From Frondihabitans sp. PAMC 28766 (lineage in GTDB: Bacteria > Actinomycetota > Actinomycetes > Actinomycetales > Microbacteriaceae): a DNA stretch of 64,000 nucleotides. How positions within the stretch are numbered: the first letter of the stretch is position 1; the number at the start of each line of letters is the position of its first letter. The stretch spans positions 62,001 through 126,000 of the forward strand of contig NZ_CP014515.1 in the NCBI RefSeq assembly GCF_001577365.1, given 5' to 3'. Positions 52,272 through 61,542 of the stretch are shown one piece after another. A program made the translations under genes and the position numbers. The notes beneath the pieces were generated by a model, which did no database searches, was not told the origin of the DNA, and saw only the letters and a list, made by a program, of their open reading frames with translations.

Positions 52272-53099
52272 CTATTCCAATCCGGTGCCGGCGACACCGC
52301 GGGCGAACCATTTCTGGAACACCACGAAGACGACCAGCACGGGGACCATGGCGATGACGGCGGCCGCAAATCCCACGGACGGCGAGATGTTCGTGAATTG
52401 TGTCGTCGCCAATGGGGCAAGGGCGAGGGTCAGCACTCGAGTGTCAGGGCCGGGAGCAGCGATCTGGGGCCAGATGTAGAGGTTCCAGGCGGTGAGGAAG
52501 GTGACCACGGAGTACGCGGCGATGATCGGTCGTGCCAGCGGCAATGCGATCCGGAAGAACGTTTGGAACCAGTTGGCTCCGTCGATTCGTGCCGCTTCGA
52601 TGAGCCCGTCCGGAAGGGTGGCGAAGAACTGCCGGAACAGCAGCACACCAACGGACGCTTGTCCTGCTACCGGCAGAATCAGCCCGAGGAATGTTCCGAC
52701 CAGGCCGAGCTGCAAAGTCACGACGAAGGTGGGGATCAGGATGAGGTTCGTTGGCATGAAGATCGGGACGATGAACAAGACGAACACTGCGTTGGCGCCG
52801 CGGAACTTGATCTTGGACAAGGCGAAACCAGCCGGCAGGCAGATGAACAGCTGCACGGCGAGGACACCCAGGACAAAGATGAACGTGTTGACGACGGTCC
52901 GTAGCGTCAGGTAGTTCCAGGCTTGGGCGAAGTTGTTCCAGATCGGCTTGGATGGCAACAATCGAGGCGGGTATTGCACAATGTCACGGAATGACATCAG
53001 GGATCCGGACAGCAGATACAGCATCGGGATCGCAATGATAAGCCCGAAGATGATGATGGTGGTGTAGCGGCCGAGGTGTAAGCGCTTGGCGGTTCTCAT
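52272..53099 (-). CDS. Carbohydrate ABC transporter permease (MalG type)
   Basis: 275 residues and six membrane spans, starting MRTAKRLHLGRYTTIIIFGL. The EAA loop is EAARIDGANWFQTFFRIALP. The short N-terminus and the C-terminal RGVAGTGLE are typical of MalG/LacG proteins. ATG 53099 overlaps the stop of the partner permease (ATGA). It imports a sugar or glycoside, by context rhamnose-containing. Confidence 0.94.
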   Translation of the reverse strand: MRTAKRLHLGRYTTIIIFGLIIAIPMLYLLSGSLMSFRDIVQYPPRLLPSKPIWNNFAQAWNYLTLRTVVNTFIFVLGVLAVQLFICLPAGFALSKIKFRGANAVFVLFIVPIFMPTNLILIPTFVVTLQLGLVGTFLGLILPVAGQASVGVLLFRQFFATLPDGLIEAARIDGANWFQTFFRIALPLARPIIAAYSVVTFLTAWNLYIWPQIAAPGPDTRVLTLALAPLATTQFTNISPSVGFAAAVIAMVPVLVVFVVFQKWFARGVAGTGLE

Positions 53100-54040
53100 C
53101 GGTTGACCCTTCTGATCAGGAGTCGGCCTGCCGCGACAATCGCCACCACGACGAGAAGCTGGAAGACCGACAGGGCGCTGGCGTAACCGACGTCTTGGTT
53201 GGTGAAGGCCTGCTGGTAGGCGTAGAGGCTGAGGCCCCGGGTGGCGCCGAGAGGACCGCCGTTGGTCATGATGAGCGATACATCCAGGGAGCTCGAGACG
53301 AAGTTGATGATTTGAAGGACAGCGACGACGAATGTGGTGCCGGCGACGTTGGGCCAGGTCATGGACCACAGCACTCGCCACGCCCCTGCTCCGTCGAGCG
53401 CAGCGGCATCGTAGATGTCAGCTGGCACACGCTGCAGGCCGGACAGGTAGAGCAGGATGACGATCGGCAGCGCCAGCCAAATCATCATGAGCACCAGGCC
53501 TGGGACGGCGAGAGCCCCCGTGTGCAGGATGTCCGGTACTGGGACCCCGAAGAGCCTCAGGAATGCCGCGATCGGGCCTTGCCTGGGGTCGTAGATAAAC
53601 GTCCAGAGAACTGCGGATACCGCCACGGACAGGACCACAGGCACGAAATACAACACTCGGAGCAGCACGACTCCGGGCATGTTCACGTTCACGATGACCG
53701 CGAGCACGAAACCTACCAGGACGGTGGGGATTACGCCGAGTAGCACGAACAGTAGGGTCACACCGAGGGATCGCCAGGCCGTAGGGTCCTCGATGAGAGT
53801 CGCGAAGTTTGACAGTCCTGTGAAAGTGGGGGTGTCGAAGAAGTTCCACTGGAAAAAGCTCAGGGCGATGCCGGCGAGAGTCGGAACGATGATGAATACA
53901 AAAAACAGGACCAGAGCTGGCGTCAGGAGGATCCATGCGGGACCGGTATCGGCTCTGAGGAACTTCCGACGCTTTCGAGGTCCGGGCGCGGGGTGCCGGC
54001 TTGTCGCGCCGGCACCCGTCTTCAGACGAAAAGAGGTCAT
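53096..54040 (-). CDS. Carbohydrate ABC transporter permease (MalF type)
   Basis: A 314-residue permease with an N-terminal cytoplasmic tail rich in Arg/Pro, a first span FLRADTGPAWILLTPALVLF, and the EAA loop DIYDAAALDGAGAWRVLWSM. Forms the channel with the MalG-type subunit. It starts 6 bp after the binding-protein stop. No ATPase gene is nearby; actinobacterial CUT1 systems usually share an MsiK-type ATPase encoded elsewhere. Confidence 0.94.
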   Translation of the reverse strand: MTSFRLKTGAGATSRHPAPGPRKRRKFLRADTGPAWILLTPALVLFFVFIIVPTLAGIALSFFQWNFFDTPTFTGLSNFATLIEDPTAWRSLGVTLLFVLLGVIPTVLVGFVLAVIVNVNMPGVVLLRVLYFVPVVLSVAVSAVLWTFIYDPRQGPIAAFLRLFGVPVPDILHTGALAVPGLVLMMIWLALPIVILLYLSGLQRVPADIYDAAALDGAGAWRVLWSMTWPNVAGTTFVVAVLQIINFVSSSLDVSLIMTNGGPLGATRGLSLYAYQQAFTNQDVGYASALSVFQLLVVVAIVAAGRLLIRRVNR

Positions 54041-54046
54041 AGCGGT

Positions 54047-55342
54047 CTAGTTCGACTGGCCGTTGAGCTGCTTCTGAGCTGCCGTGAAGGCGGTCTTGAC
54101 GGATTCGCCTTTCAGGACGACCTCCTGCACGGCCTGCTGCAGAGCTGGGACGAGTTTCGGCTGAATTGAGGCCGGAAGCACGTCCGGGAGAATTGCCTTC
54201 GATACCGAGTACTTCACGGTCGAGACAAAGCTTTTCGGAACGGCGGGAGCGTCCGTCAGCCAGGCACCGTCCTTGATCCCGTTCGACGTGGCTGGGATGA
54301 CGCCGTCCTGGGAAGCCGCTTTCTCGCCGCCGTTGGTGGAGTAGAACCAGGACATGAACTGGTAGGCGCCCTCTTTGTTGTCTGATTTGGCGCTGATCGA
54401 CAGGGAATAGGAGCCGCCACCGGTGGTCGGCGTGCCGTTCACTGTGGGGAATGGCAGCAGATCCCAGGTGTCTTTCACCGTTGAGCGCAGGCTCGCCACG
54501 CCAGCGGTGGAGAGGGACGTCATCGCGGCCTGCCCGCTGGGGAACAGGTTGTTGTTGTTGGCCTGCGAATACGGTGTTCCGAATTTTTCCGTGTACGGCG
54601 CGAGCAACTGTGTCCACGCGGTGATGCCGGCATTGTTGGCGAAGTCGAACTTCTTCGTCGACGGGTCGTAGAGGCTGCTGCCGTACGCTTTCAACGTCGG
54701 GTCGTAGTTGAAGAGGCCACTGGCGTCTCCGAGGGGGGTCTTGATGCCGTAAACAGAGCCGCCCGACGCTTTCGTGATCTGCTTGGCGTCGCTGTACATC
54801 TCCTGCAGAGTCCAGGTGGACGTCGGAATTGGCACGTCGTACTTCTTGAACAGCGTTTCGTCAACGGCCATGACGCCCGTGTCGGCGCTAACGGGGATGC
54901 CCGTGATGGCGCCGCCAACCTTGTACTGGCCGAGGAAGTTGGACTCGAAGCTGGAGGCCTTCAACCCGTCATGGCCGGAATCCAACCAGGGCTTGATGTC
55001 GTAAAGCAGGTGGTTGGAATTGAGAGTGGTATTCAGCGAATCGTAATTGAAGATGATGTCCGGCAGAGACTTGCTGAGCCCCTCAGTGACGAGGCCCTGA
55101 ATGTACGTCGCCTGGTCATCGGGGACCGCTTTGACGGTGACGTTGAACTGTTTGTGGGTCTTGTCGAAATCCTTCGCATAGCGCTGGAACTGGGGTACGA
55201 GACCGGAGTTCATGCCGATCGTAATGTTCTTCCCGGCGGCCGTCGAGGACGTGCCGGAACTGCACGCTGCGAGACCCGTTGAAATGATCGCGGCGGCGGC
55301 CAGAGCTGCTGTCGCACGGACGATACGTTTTTTGTTGACCAC
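54047..55342 (-). CDS. Carbohydrate ABC transporter substrate-binding lipoprotein
   Basis: A 431-residue SBP_bac_1 lipoprotein. Signal and lipobox are RATAALAAAAIISTGLAAC with Cys near residue 25. The mature part starts with ITIGMNSGLVPQFQRYAKDF and shows SLPDIIFNYDSLNTTLNSNH and FPSGQAAMTSLSTAGVASLR. GTG 55342 has AGGAGG 9 nt upstream; the frame extending to 55387 has no such site. First gene of the operon SBP-permease-permease-GH78-lacI, with an operator ~93 bp upstream. Confidence 0.94.
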   Translation of the reverse strand: MVNKKRIVRATAALAAAAIISTGLAACSSGTSSTAAGKNITIGMNSGLVPQFQRYAKDFDKTHKQFNVTVKAVPDDQATYIQGLVTEGLSKSLPDIIFNYDSLNTTLNSNHLLYDIKPWLDSGHDGLKASSFESNFLGQYKVGGAITGIPVSADTGVMAVDETLFKKYDVPIPTSTWTLQEMYSDAKQITKASGGSVYGIKTPLGDASGLFNYDPTLKAYGSSLYDPSTKKFDFANNAGITAWTQLLAPYTEKFGTPYSQANNNNLFPSGQAAMTSLSTAGVASLRSTVKDTWDLLPFPTVNGTPTTGGGSYSLSISAKSDNKEGAYQFMSWFYSTNGGEKAASQDGVIPATSNGIKDGAWLTDAPAVPKSFVSTVKYSVSKAILPDVLPASIQPKLVPALQQAVQEVVLKGESVKTAFTAAQKQLNGQSN

Positions 55343-55434
55343 GATGTCAATCCTCCTGGTGTTACGTCGTTGTACGAAAGGACGCACCTGCCTGCGCAGC
55401 CCCGCCGGCGCACGCCGGAACTGACTCCTACAGT

Positions 55435-55448
55435 CTGATACGTTTCAG
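55435..55448. promoter_or_regulatory. LacI-type operator, transporter side
   Basis: CTGATACGTTTCAG, the same 14-mer as at 55667 and close to the rhaI site. Lies 93 bp before the binding-protein start. Confidence 0.75.
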
Positions 55449-55666
55449 ATCGCCTAACTATGGCAAGTTCGATCTCGCTCGTCAAGCGCGGAAATTATTG
55501 CCCCTGGGGAACTGAAAACGCACGGGCTCCGCTCGGCCCGGCGGAACCCCACCAGGGTCATCGAATGATGCTTCGACTTCACCCAGGTAGCACACCAATA
55601 GGCATAGTCCGAGATGATCCCCCTGGTTGGGGGCGCCTTCACATGGATTCCTTCTGGCGTATTTAC

Positions 55667-55680
55667 CTGATACGTTTCAG
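55667..55680. promoter_or_regulatory. LacI-type operator, GH78 side
   Basis: CTGATACGTTTCAG, identical to the site at 55435, followed in both places by ATCG. Lies 63 bp before the GTG of the second rhamnosidase. Confidence 0.75.
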
Positions 55681-55742
55681 ATCGTCGTTGCTGGCTGATG
55701 CCCTTGGTGTCGGCATGCTTTCATTGTCGAAAGGTCCACGCT

Positions 55743-58700
55743 GTGGCTTCTGGTCCCGCCATTTCTCCCGCGCCGGTGCAATTGCGTGTAGACGGTCACG
55801 AACCATCCCATGTCGGCCGGCGGTGTGTAGCCGTCATCTCGGTTCCCCGGCCGTATCTGTCGTGGGTGGTTCCGCTCATACGTGATGGTCAGCGGCAGAC
55901 GGGTTACGAAGTCGCGGTATCGACCACCAGGTCTGCGGGCGCCGAGCCCGATGTGTGGGATAGCGGCCTCATAGAGACCGATCAGAACACGTCCATCGCC
56001 TGGGGCGGCTCCCCCGTTCCTCCGCACGCGAAATATTTCTGGAGCGTGCGGACTCGCGACGAATTCGGACGTGTCTCTGACTGGTCCGTTCCTTCGGTGA
56101 TCGAAAGCGCGGCTTACAGTCTCGGCGATTGGGAGGCCACGTGGATCAGCCCTCCGCCTACGCATGCCGCCGCGGTCACGATTCCCGGTGCTGTCGGTGT
56201 GGAGTCAGCGCGCTTGTCGGTTGCGGGCTGGGGCGTCGCCCGGATCCTTATCGGGCAAACGGTGATCAACGACGGGGAAGTTAGCCCTACCGACTCCGCC
56301 CTGGCACGGGCGACGTCGCGCACGTATGACGTCACCGACGAGATCCCGGCGGCCCCGTTCACCGTGTCGGTGGTCATGTCGCTGGGCCATTACCGGCACG
56401 TTCTCGATCGGCCTCGACTCCTGGCAGAATTACGCATCCACTTCATGGATGGCACGACACAGGTGTTTGGAACCTCCTCCGAGTGGAGATCGGTGCCGAC
56501 CCAGGTGGTCCAGGATCAGCCTTTTTACCTCGAAGAACATGATCTTCGGGAGGACGACGCCGGTGTCGCTGTACCGGTGGAAGTCACGCTGGCCTCCGCC
56601 ACACCCCCTCCACCGGTCACCGTAGTTCCCAACGTGGGCCCTCCGGTGCGTGACACCCGCCGGGTCAAAGCGGCCTGGCTCAGCGCACCTGCCCATGGTG
56701 TGCGGGTTTTCGATCTCGGAGAAAATGTGGCCGGGCGTGTGGTTCTCGACCTGGGCCCGCTTCCCCCCGGAACTCGGGTGACGTCCACCCAAGGTGAGAA
56801 GCTCGACGCAAGCGGACGGGTGGACACCACCAACATCCGTCTCCCCGACGATCGGGATCGACAGCGGCAGGTGTTTGCCGTCATCAGCGCCGGCGCACCG
56901 GCGGTCGTCAGCCCATGGTTCGCCATCCATGGCTTCCGGTACGTCGAAGTTGCCGGCCTGCCCCAGGGAGCCGACGTCCGCGTTCACGCTCGAGTGATCC
57001 ACTCCGACGCCGAACGCACAGGACATGTAACCACGTCCGTCCCGGAACTTGACGCTGTCGTCGACTACGCCTTCCGGACGCAACTCAACAACACGCACGG
57101 GATGCCGGAGGACTGCCCGACCCGGGAGCAGGGCGGCTGGACCGGCGACGCGTCCGTGTCGGCAGAGGCGGCTCTGGCCCACCTGGACCTCAGCGGCATG
57201 TACCAGAATTGGCTCGCCGACGTCGCCCTGGAGGCGGACAAAGACGGCGGCATTCCCGGGATTGCACCTCAACTGAACGGGGAATTCGGGGCTCAGCCGG
57301 CAGATCCCGTATGGGGGTCGGCCATGACCGAGATCCCCTGGCAGATATGGCAAGCGACCGGAGAGACGTGGCGCTTCGAGTCGCTGCTGCCGACCATGCG
57401 CCAGTGGGCGGACTGGCAATTAGCGACTCTCGTGGACGGGGTTGTGCGTCGATCCGGGATCAGCTTCGGAGCGGACTGGCTCGCACCCGTGCAAACTCCA
57501 CCAGTCGTCCTGCAAACCGGCGCTGTCATCGTCTCGCTTCGCCAACTCGCCGACCTCGAAGGAGCGAGCGGGAACACCGCCGCCGCAATCACCCGTCGCG
57601 CTCAAGCCGCACACGTCGTCCAGGGTGCGCGGAAACACCTGCGGGATCTTCTGAACGGCATCTGGGGCAATGATTCTCAAGGTTCCTCGGCGACGGCCCT
57701 TGTGTCCGGGATGGCCCCTGATGAGGACGTCGACGGGCTGCGGGCTCGGTTGCGAGCTGACGTTCGAGACCGCGGCGATCGCCTGTCGACGGGGTTCGCC
57801 GCGACCCGCTCCGCCGTGCGTGCCCTGGCAGGTGCCGATGGAGGGTCGTCCCTGCTCGACGCCGTTCTCCAAAAGCACCAGCCGGGCATCGGGTCGATGC
57901 TGGTGGACGGACCGGGAACGTTCTGGGAGACGTGGTGGATCGACGACGACAACATCGGCGTCGCCTCGCTTGACCACATCGGGCTCGGGGCGCCCTACGC
58001 CGCCTGGGTCTGGCGCGACGTCGCCGGACTGCGACCCCTCGAGCCCGGGTTTCGACGGTTCGCGGTCGCGCCGCGGCTCACCAGCCGCGTCACCTCGGCG
58101 TCATTCACCCGGGAAACGCCCCGCGGAACCATCCGCGCCGACTGGTCTGTCGACAGCGGCCGCTTCACCTGCCAGGTGACCGTGCCGGTCGGATCCGTCG
58201 CCGAAGTCCGCATCCCTGGCGGCGACATTATCGAGGTCGGCTCCGGCACGCATACAGTCGCCGGAATCACGACGACTATCGAGCCCGACCCGCCGCAACG
58301 CCCTCCCCTGAGGCACGAATACTCAGGCGAACAGTGGCTATCCGACGGCATTCTGACCTCTTGGGAACCGTGCGGAGAAACGACGGTGACCATCGAGCCG
58401 GGCGCCCCGATCTGCGCCCCGGTGTACCACGAGCCCATCCCGGGCCCGACCTTGGATATCGTCGTCCCCGATTTCGTAGCCGACGAAGATGACGTCGTCG
58501 TGTTCCGCCCGAACGCGCCCCTGAATCTCACATCGGCCTCCTTCCTCTACGCCCACTTCGACACCGACAACTCCCGCATCATCGGACGCGCCATCCGCAT
58601 CTTCCTGCGGGTGCGATCCGCGAACGGGTCGATCCGGGAAGAACAAGCGCGCCCGCTGCCGATCGCCTGGAACCGCGTTGCCGTCGACGTCAGCTCTTGG

Positions 58701-58859
58701 GAGGACCGCAGCGACATCACCGAGATCGCTGTGGGTGTCCGATGGTCCGACGAGCCCGACACGGCATTCGGCCCTTACCTCCCCCTACCGCCGGCCCCGC
58801 GACGCTTCGACTACCGCCTGGGGCGCATCGGGTGGAGCGCCGGGCCCATTACGTACTGA
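55743..58859 (+). CDS. GH78 alpha-L-rhamnosidase with extra C-terminal domain
   Basis: 1038 residues from GTG 55743 (AAAGG 8 nt upstream). An Ig-like N-terminal region (RPYLSWVVPLIRDGQRQTGY) is followed by Bac_rhamnosid_N, the barrel with EDCPTREQGGWTGDASVSAE (catalytic acid region, Glu in REQ) and SMLVDGPGTFWETWWIDDDN. An additional ~170-residue beta-rich domain follows the usual C-terminus (VFRPNAPLNLTSASFLYAHF to ITEIAVGVRWSDEPDTAFGP), possibly a carbohydrate-binding module. No signal peptide. Starts the plus-strand operon. It shares little identity with the first GH78, so the two probably take different linkages. Confidence 0.92.
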   Translation: MASGPAISPAPVQLRVDGHEPSHVGRRCVAVISVPRPYLSWVVPLIRDGQRQTGYEVAVSTTRSAGAEPDVWDSGLIETDQNTSIAWGGSPVPPHAKYFWSVRTRDEFGRVSDWSVPSVIESAAYSLGDWEATWISPPPTHAAAVTIPGAVGVESARLSVAGWGVARILIGQTVINDGEVSPTDSALARATSRTYDVTDEIPAAPFTVSVVMSLGHYRHVLDRPRLLAELRIHFMDGTTQVFGTSSEWRSVPTQVVQDQPFYLEEHDLREDDAGVAVPVEVTLASATPPPPVTVVPNVGPPVRDTRRVKAAWLSAPAHGVRVFDLGENVAGRVVLDLGPLPPGTRVTSTQGEKLDASGRVDTTNIRLPDDRDRQRQVFAVISAGAPAVVSPWFAIHGFRYVEVAGLPQGADVRVHARVIHSDAERTGHVTTSVPELDAVVDYAFRTQLNNTHGMPEDCPTREQGGWTGDASVSAEAALAHLDLSGMYQNWLADVALEADKDGGIPGIAPQLNGEFGAQPADPVWGSAMTEIPWQIWQATGETWRFESLLPTMRQWADWQLATLVDGVVRRSGISFGADWLAPVQTPPVVLQTGAVIVSLRQLADLEGASGNTAAAITRRAQAAHVVQGARKHLRDLLNGIWGNDSQGSSATALVSGMAPDEDVDGLRARLRADVRDRGDRLSTGFAATRSAVRALAGADGGSSLLDAVLQKHQPGIGSMLVDGPGTFWETWWIDDDNIGVASLDHIGLGAPYAAWVWRDVAGLRPLEPGFRRFAVAPRLTSRVTSASFTRETPRGTIRADWSVDSGRFTCQVTVPVGSVAEVRIPGGDIIEVGSGTHTVAGITTTIEPDPPQRPPLRHEYSGEQWLSDGILTSWEPCGETTVTIEPGAPICAPVYHEPIPGPTLDIVVPDFVADEDDVVVFRPNAPLNLTSASFLYAHFDTDNSRIIGRAIRIFLRVRSANGSIREEQARPLPIAWNRVAVDVSSWEDRSDITEIAVGVRWSDEPDTAFGPYLPLPPAPRRFDYRLGRIGWSAGPITY

Positions 58860-58883
58860 CCGCTCCCACCTCCCAAGGAACCG

Positions 58884-60083
58884 ATGACGACCTATTCCAA
58901 TCCGGTCATCCGGGGGATCTCTCCGGACCCCTCCATCGTGCGGGTGGGCGAGGACTACTACCTCGCCAACTCGACCATGAACCACCTCCCGGGGATCACC
59001 ATCAGCCATTCCCGAGACCTCATTCATTGGCATCCCATCGGCGGCGCCGTCACCCGGCCGGCACAGTATCGCCCCGACGGACGCCTCGGCCCCATCGTCC
59101 AAGCCGTGCTCGACATGACAACCGGCCAACTAGGGCGGTTCCGCCAACTCACCCCCAACTACGGCGGTTTTGAATCCAACGACATCGAAGCACCGCACCT
59201 TTACCACATCGACGACTGGTAGTACCTGTTCTGCGCCGAGGGCGGGACCGGGAAAGGGCACATGCAAACAGTCGGCCGCAGCCGCTCCCCCTGGGGACCA
59301 TTCGATCCGGCGCCGCACAACCCCCGTCATGACACACCGCCACCGAGTCGGACACCCGATAGAGTCCCTCGGCCACGCGGACCTCGTTCGACCCGCCGAC
59401 GGAGCCTGGTGGGCCGTCGCCCTGGGGACGCGGCACCAATCACAGGGCGGTTTCGTCGCCCACCACAACCTCGGCAGAGAGACCTTTCTCCTCCCCGTCG
59501 AGTGGGTCGACGAGTGGCCCGTCATCGGCCAGCACGGGACAACAGACCTCCAGGTCACCGTCACACGAGACCTGCCGGCCCCATCACCGAGCAGCGATTC
59601 ACCGGCGTCGTCGGAGGGGGCTGGAGTAGCGTCGGCGCACCGTCTGCAGGGCTCCACATCGGCGATGACGGTACCGTGCTGGTTCCAGGCGGTGCAGACG
59701 TATTCCTCGTCCAGACCCAAGACGAGCAGACTTTTGCGGCGGTGCTCCCGGAGGACGCTCCCCCCGGCGCGGGCATCGGTGCCGCCAGCAGCGCCAACCA
59801 TCGTTACGCGCTGACGATCCGGGACGGCGTTGCCGACATCACACGAACGGTGGACGATCTCACAGTCCAGAACACATTCGCCGTCGGTCCCGGACCGCAC
59901 CGGCTGACCATTGACGCCACGGCGACCGCTTACACGCTCCGCGTCGACGACCGCACCCTTGTGGCGGGCGCGCACGGCTGTTGTCCGCGGAGGTGGCGGA
60001 AGACTTCGTCGGCTGCCGCTTCATGCTCATCGGCGGCGATCACGGCGGCCAGGTCACCTTCATACAGATCACTCGATTGGAAA
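58884..60083 (+). pseudogene. GH43-family glycosidase, decayed
   Basis: The start is intact (MTTYSNPVIRGISPDPSIVR, with the catalytic Asp in SPDPS), but TAG at 59220 interrupts DDW-YLFCAEGG. Near 59325 the reading frame changes by one (HNP/VMTHRHRVGHP...GHADLVRPADGAWWAVALG), later changes back (FLVQTQDEQTFAAVLPEDAP), and changes again near 59960 (SAEVAEDFVGCRFMLIGGDH). Joined up, these pieces make a full GH43 with C-terminal beta-sandwich (~540 residues), a beta-xylosidase/arabinofuranosidase type. It begins 24 bp after the GH78 stop. Confidence 0.85.
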
Positions 60084-61292
60084 ATGATGAAAAACCTCGA
60101 CGACTCCATCCGCCACGGCTGGGACAACGACGTCGTCCGATCGGACGACCCACGCCGCCAGTCGGTGGAATCGATCGATCTTCCCTTCCCCTGGGTCGCG
60201 GGGGCAGCTCCCACCTCCCCGGACTGGTACACCACCATGTTCAGCTGGGACACCTACTTCACCAACCTCGCCCTCATCGTCCACGACCGCCTCGACCTCA
60301 TCCGCGGAAACATCGAAAACTACCTCTTCCTAATTGAGCGATTCGGCTACATGCCCAACGGCAACGAACAGCCCCTGTCGACCCGATCCCAGATCCCGCT
60401 CTTCGCCGACAGCATCCTTCGCTACATTCGCGCCACCGGCGACCAAGAACTCCTGCACCGCGCCTACCCGCTCCTGGTCCGCGAATACCGGGACTACTGG
60501 CTCGCTGACCACCACGCCACCCCCACCGGGCTCGTCACCAACCGTGACCTCGGCGACCCCACGCTGGACCCACGGCTCGCCGCCGAAGCCGAAACCGGGC
60601 TCGACTGGACGACCCAGTTCGACGGCGACGTAACCCACACCAACCCGGTCATGACCAACGCCGCCCTCGTCGTCTACGCGCGCACTCTGGCGCACCTCGC
60701 GAACATGCTCAAGCTCCCCGACCAGGTCCGCGAATTCACCGCCGACGCCGACAGGCGCGCGACTCTCATGCGGCGCTTCTGCTGGAGCGAAGATCGCGGG
60801 CACTATTTGGACTACGACTACGTCCGCGAGCAACACGTCGCTGTACTCGGCGCCACGTCTTACTGGGCTCTCTGGGCGGGAGTCGCCACGGGCGAACAGA
60901 CCGCGCGCATGGCCGCAGGACTCGACGACCTCCTCCGGGACCATGGACTGCTTTCCACCGAACAATCCCGCCCCGACCCGGCGCGGTTCGCACTGGAGTA
61001 CGAGGACCTGCAATGGACCTACCCCGCCGGGTGGCCACCCCTGCACATCATCGCCTGCTGGGGTCTGGACCGATATGGCTACACGGACCACGCCGACAAG
61101 ATCGCGACACGACTGCTCGCTACGATTACGCGGCACCTTGGCGAAACCGGCGAAACCTACGAAAAATACAACGTCGTCGACGGATCCCTCGACCTCCCCA
61201 ACAGCCGATACGGCACCATCACATTGCACGGCTGGACCACCGCCGCCCTCGTACTCCTACCCCGGCGTCCGCTGGACGGACTTCTCCCTTAG
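60084..61292 (+). CDS. GH37/GH63-like (alpha/alpha)6 glycosidase
   Basis: A 402-residue cytoplasmic protein from ATG 60084. It has trehalase/glucosidase-like barrel motifs: FSWDTYFTNLALIVHDRLDL, RFGYMPNGNEQPLSTRSQIP, ETGLDWTTQFDGDVTHTNPV and WTYPAGWPPLHIIACWGLDR, ending with GETYEKYNVVDGSLDLPNSR. These correspond to the catalytic acid/base regions of GH37 (G-DWSSR-like and QWD/YPNGWxP-like). Shorter than classical trehalases. Specificity is unknown and may be a plant-glycan disaccharide rather than trehalose. Confidence 0.82.
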   Translation: MMKNLDDSIRHGWDNDVVRSDDPRRQSVESIDLPFPWVAGAAPTSPDWYTTMFSWDTYFTNLALIVHDRLDLIRGNIENYLFLIERFGYMPNGNEQPLSTRSQIPLFADSILRYIRATGDQELLHRAYPLLVREYRDYWLADHHATPTGLVTNRDLGDPTLDPRLAAEAETGLDWTTQFDGDVTHTNPVMTNAALVVYARTLAHLANMLKLPDQVREFTADADRRATLMRRFCWSEDRGHYLDYDYVREQHVAVLGATSYWALWAGVATGEQTARMAAGLDDLLRDHGLLSTEQSRPDPARFALEYEDLQWTYPAGWPPLHIIACWGLDRYGYTDHADKIATRLLATITRHLGETGETYEKYNVVDGSLDLPNSRYGTITLHGWTTAALVLLPRRPLDGLLP

Positions 61293-61542
61293 AGCAGCGA
61301 CGCTCTGGCAATCTCAAGGGGTCACTCTCTCGGCCGCGCTCTTGTCTCTCGGATTCAAAGAAATGAAACGTTCAAGCCGATGAAACGAATCAACTTTTAT
61401 AAGAAAGTCATTGCCCTTTGGACGATCCGCGTCTATGGTTCTCAATCAGTGAAACGTATCACTGCGCACTGGGGTGCTGCTTCCATGAGCGGATACCCTC
61501 CCCAATCTGCGCGTGATGCACGACAAAGGAGTCAACCAGCGC
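61293..61542. promoter_or_regulatory. Regulatory gap with three operator-like sites
   Basis: Contains TGAAACGTTCA (61364-61374), TGAAACGAATCA (61381-61392) and the full palindrome CAGTGAAACGTATCACTG (61447-61464). All match the LacI-type motif of this locus. The last is the most symmetrical copy in the window. This marks a new promoter for the exported hydrolase. Confidence 0.7.
61447..61464. promoter_or_regulatory. LacI-type operator, 18-bp palindrome
   Basis: CAGTGAAACGTATCACTG, symmetric except for the two bases flanking the central CG. Lies about 80 bp before the start at 61543. Confidence 0.75.

Larger units (their letters stand above)
55343..55742. promoter_or_regulatory. Divergent promoter region of the rhamnoside locus
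   Basis: A 400-bp interval between the divergent transporter and GH78 genes. It holds two copies of the operator palindrome, one near each gene (55435-55448 and 55667-55680). No gene is seen. Confidence 0.6.
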
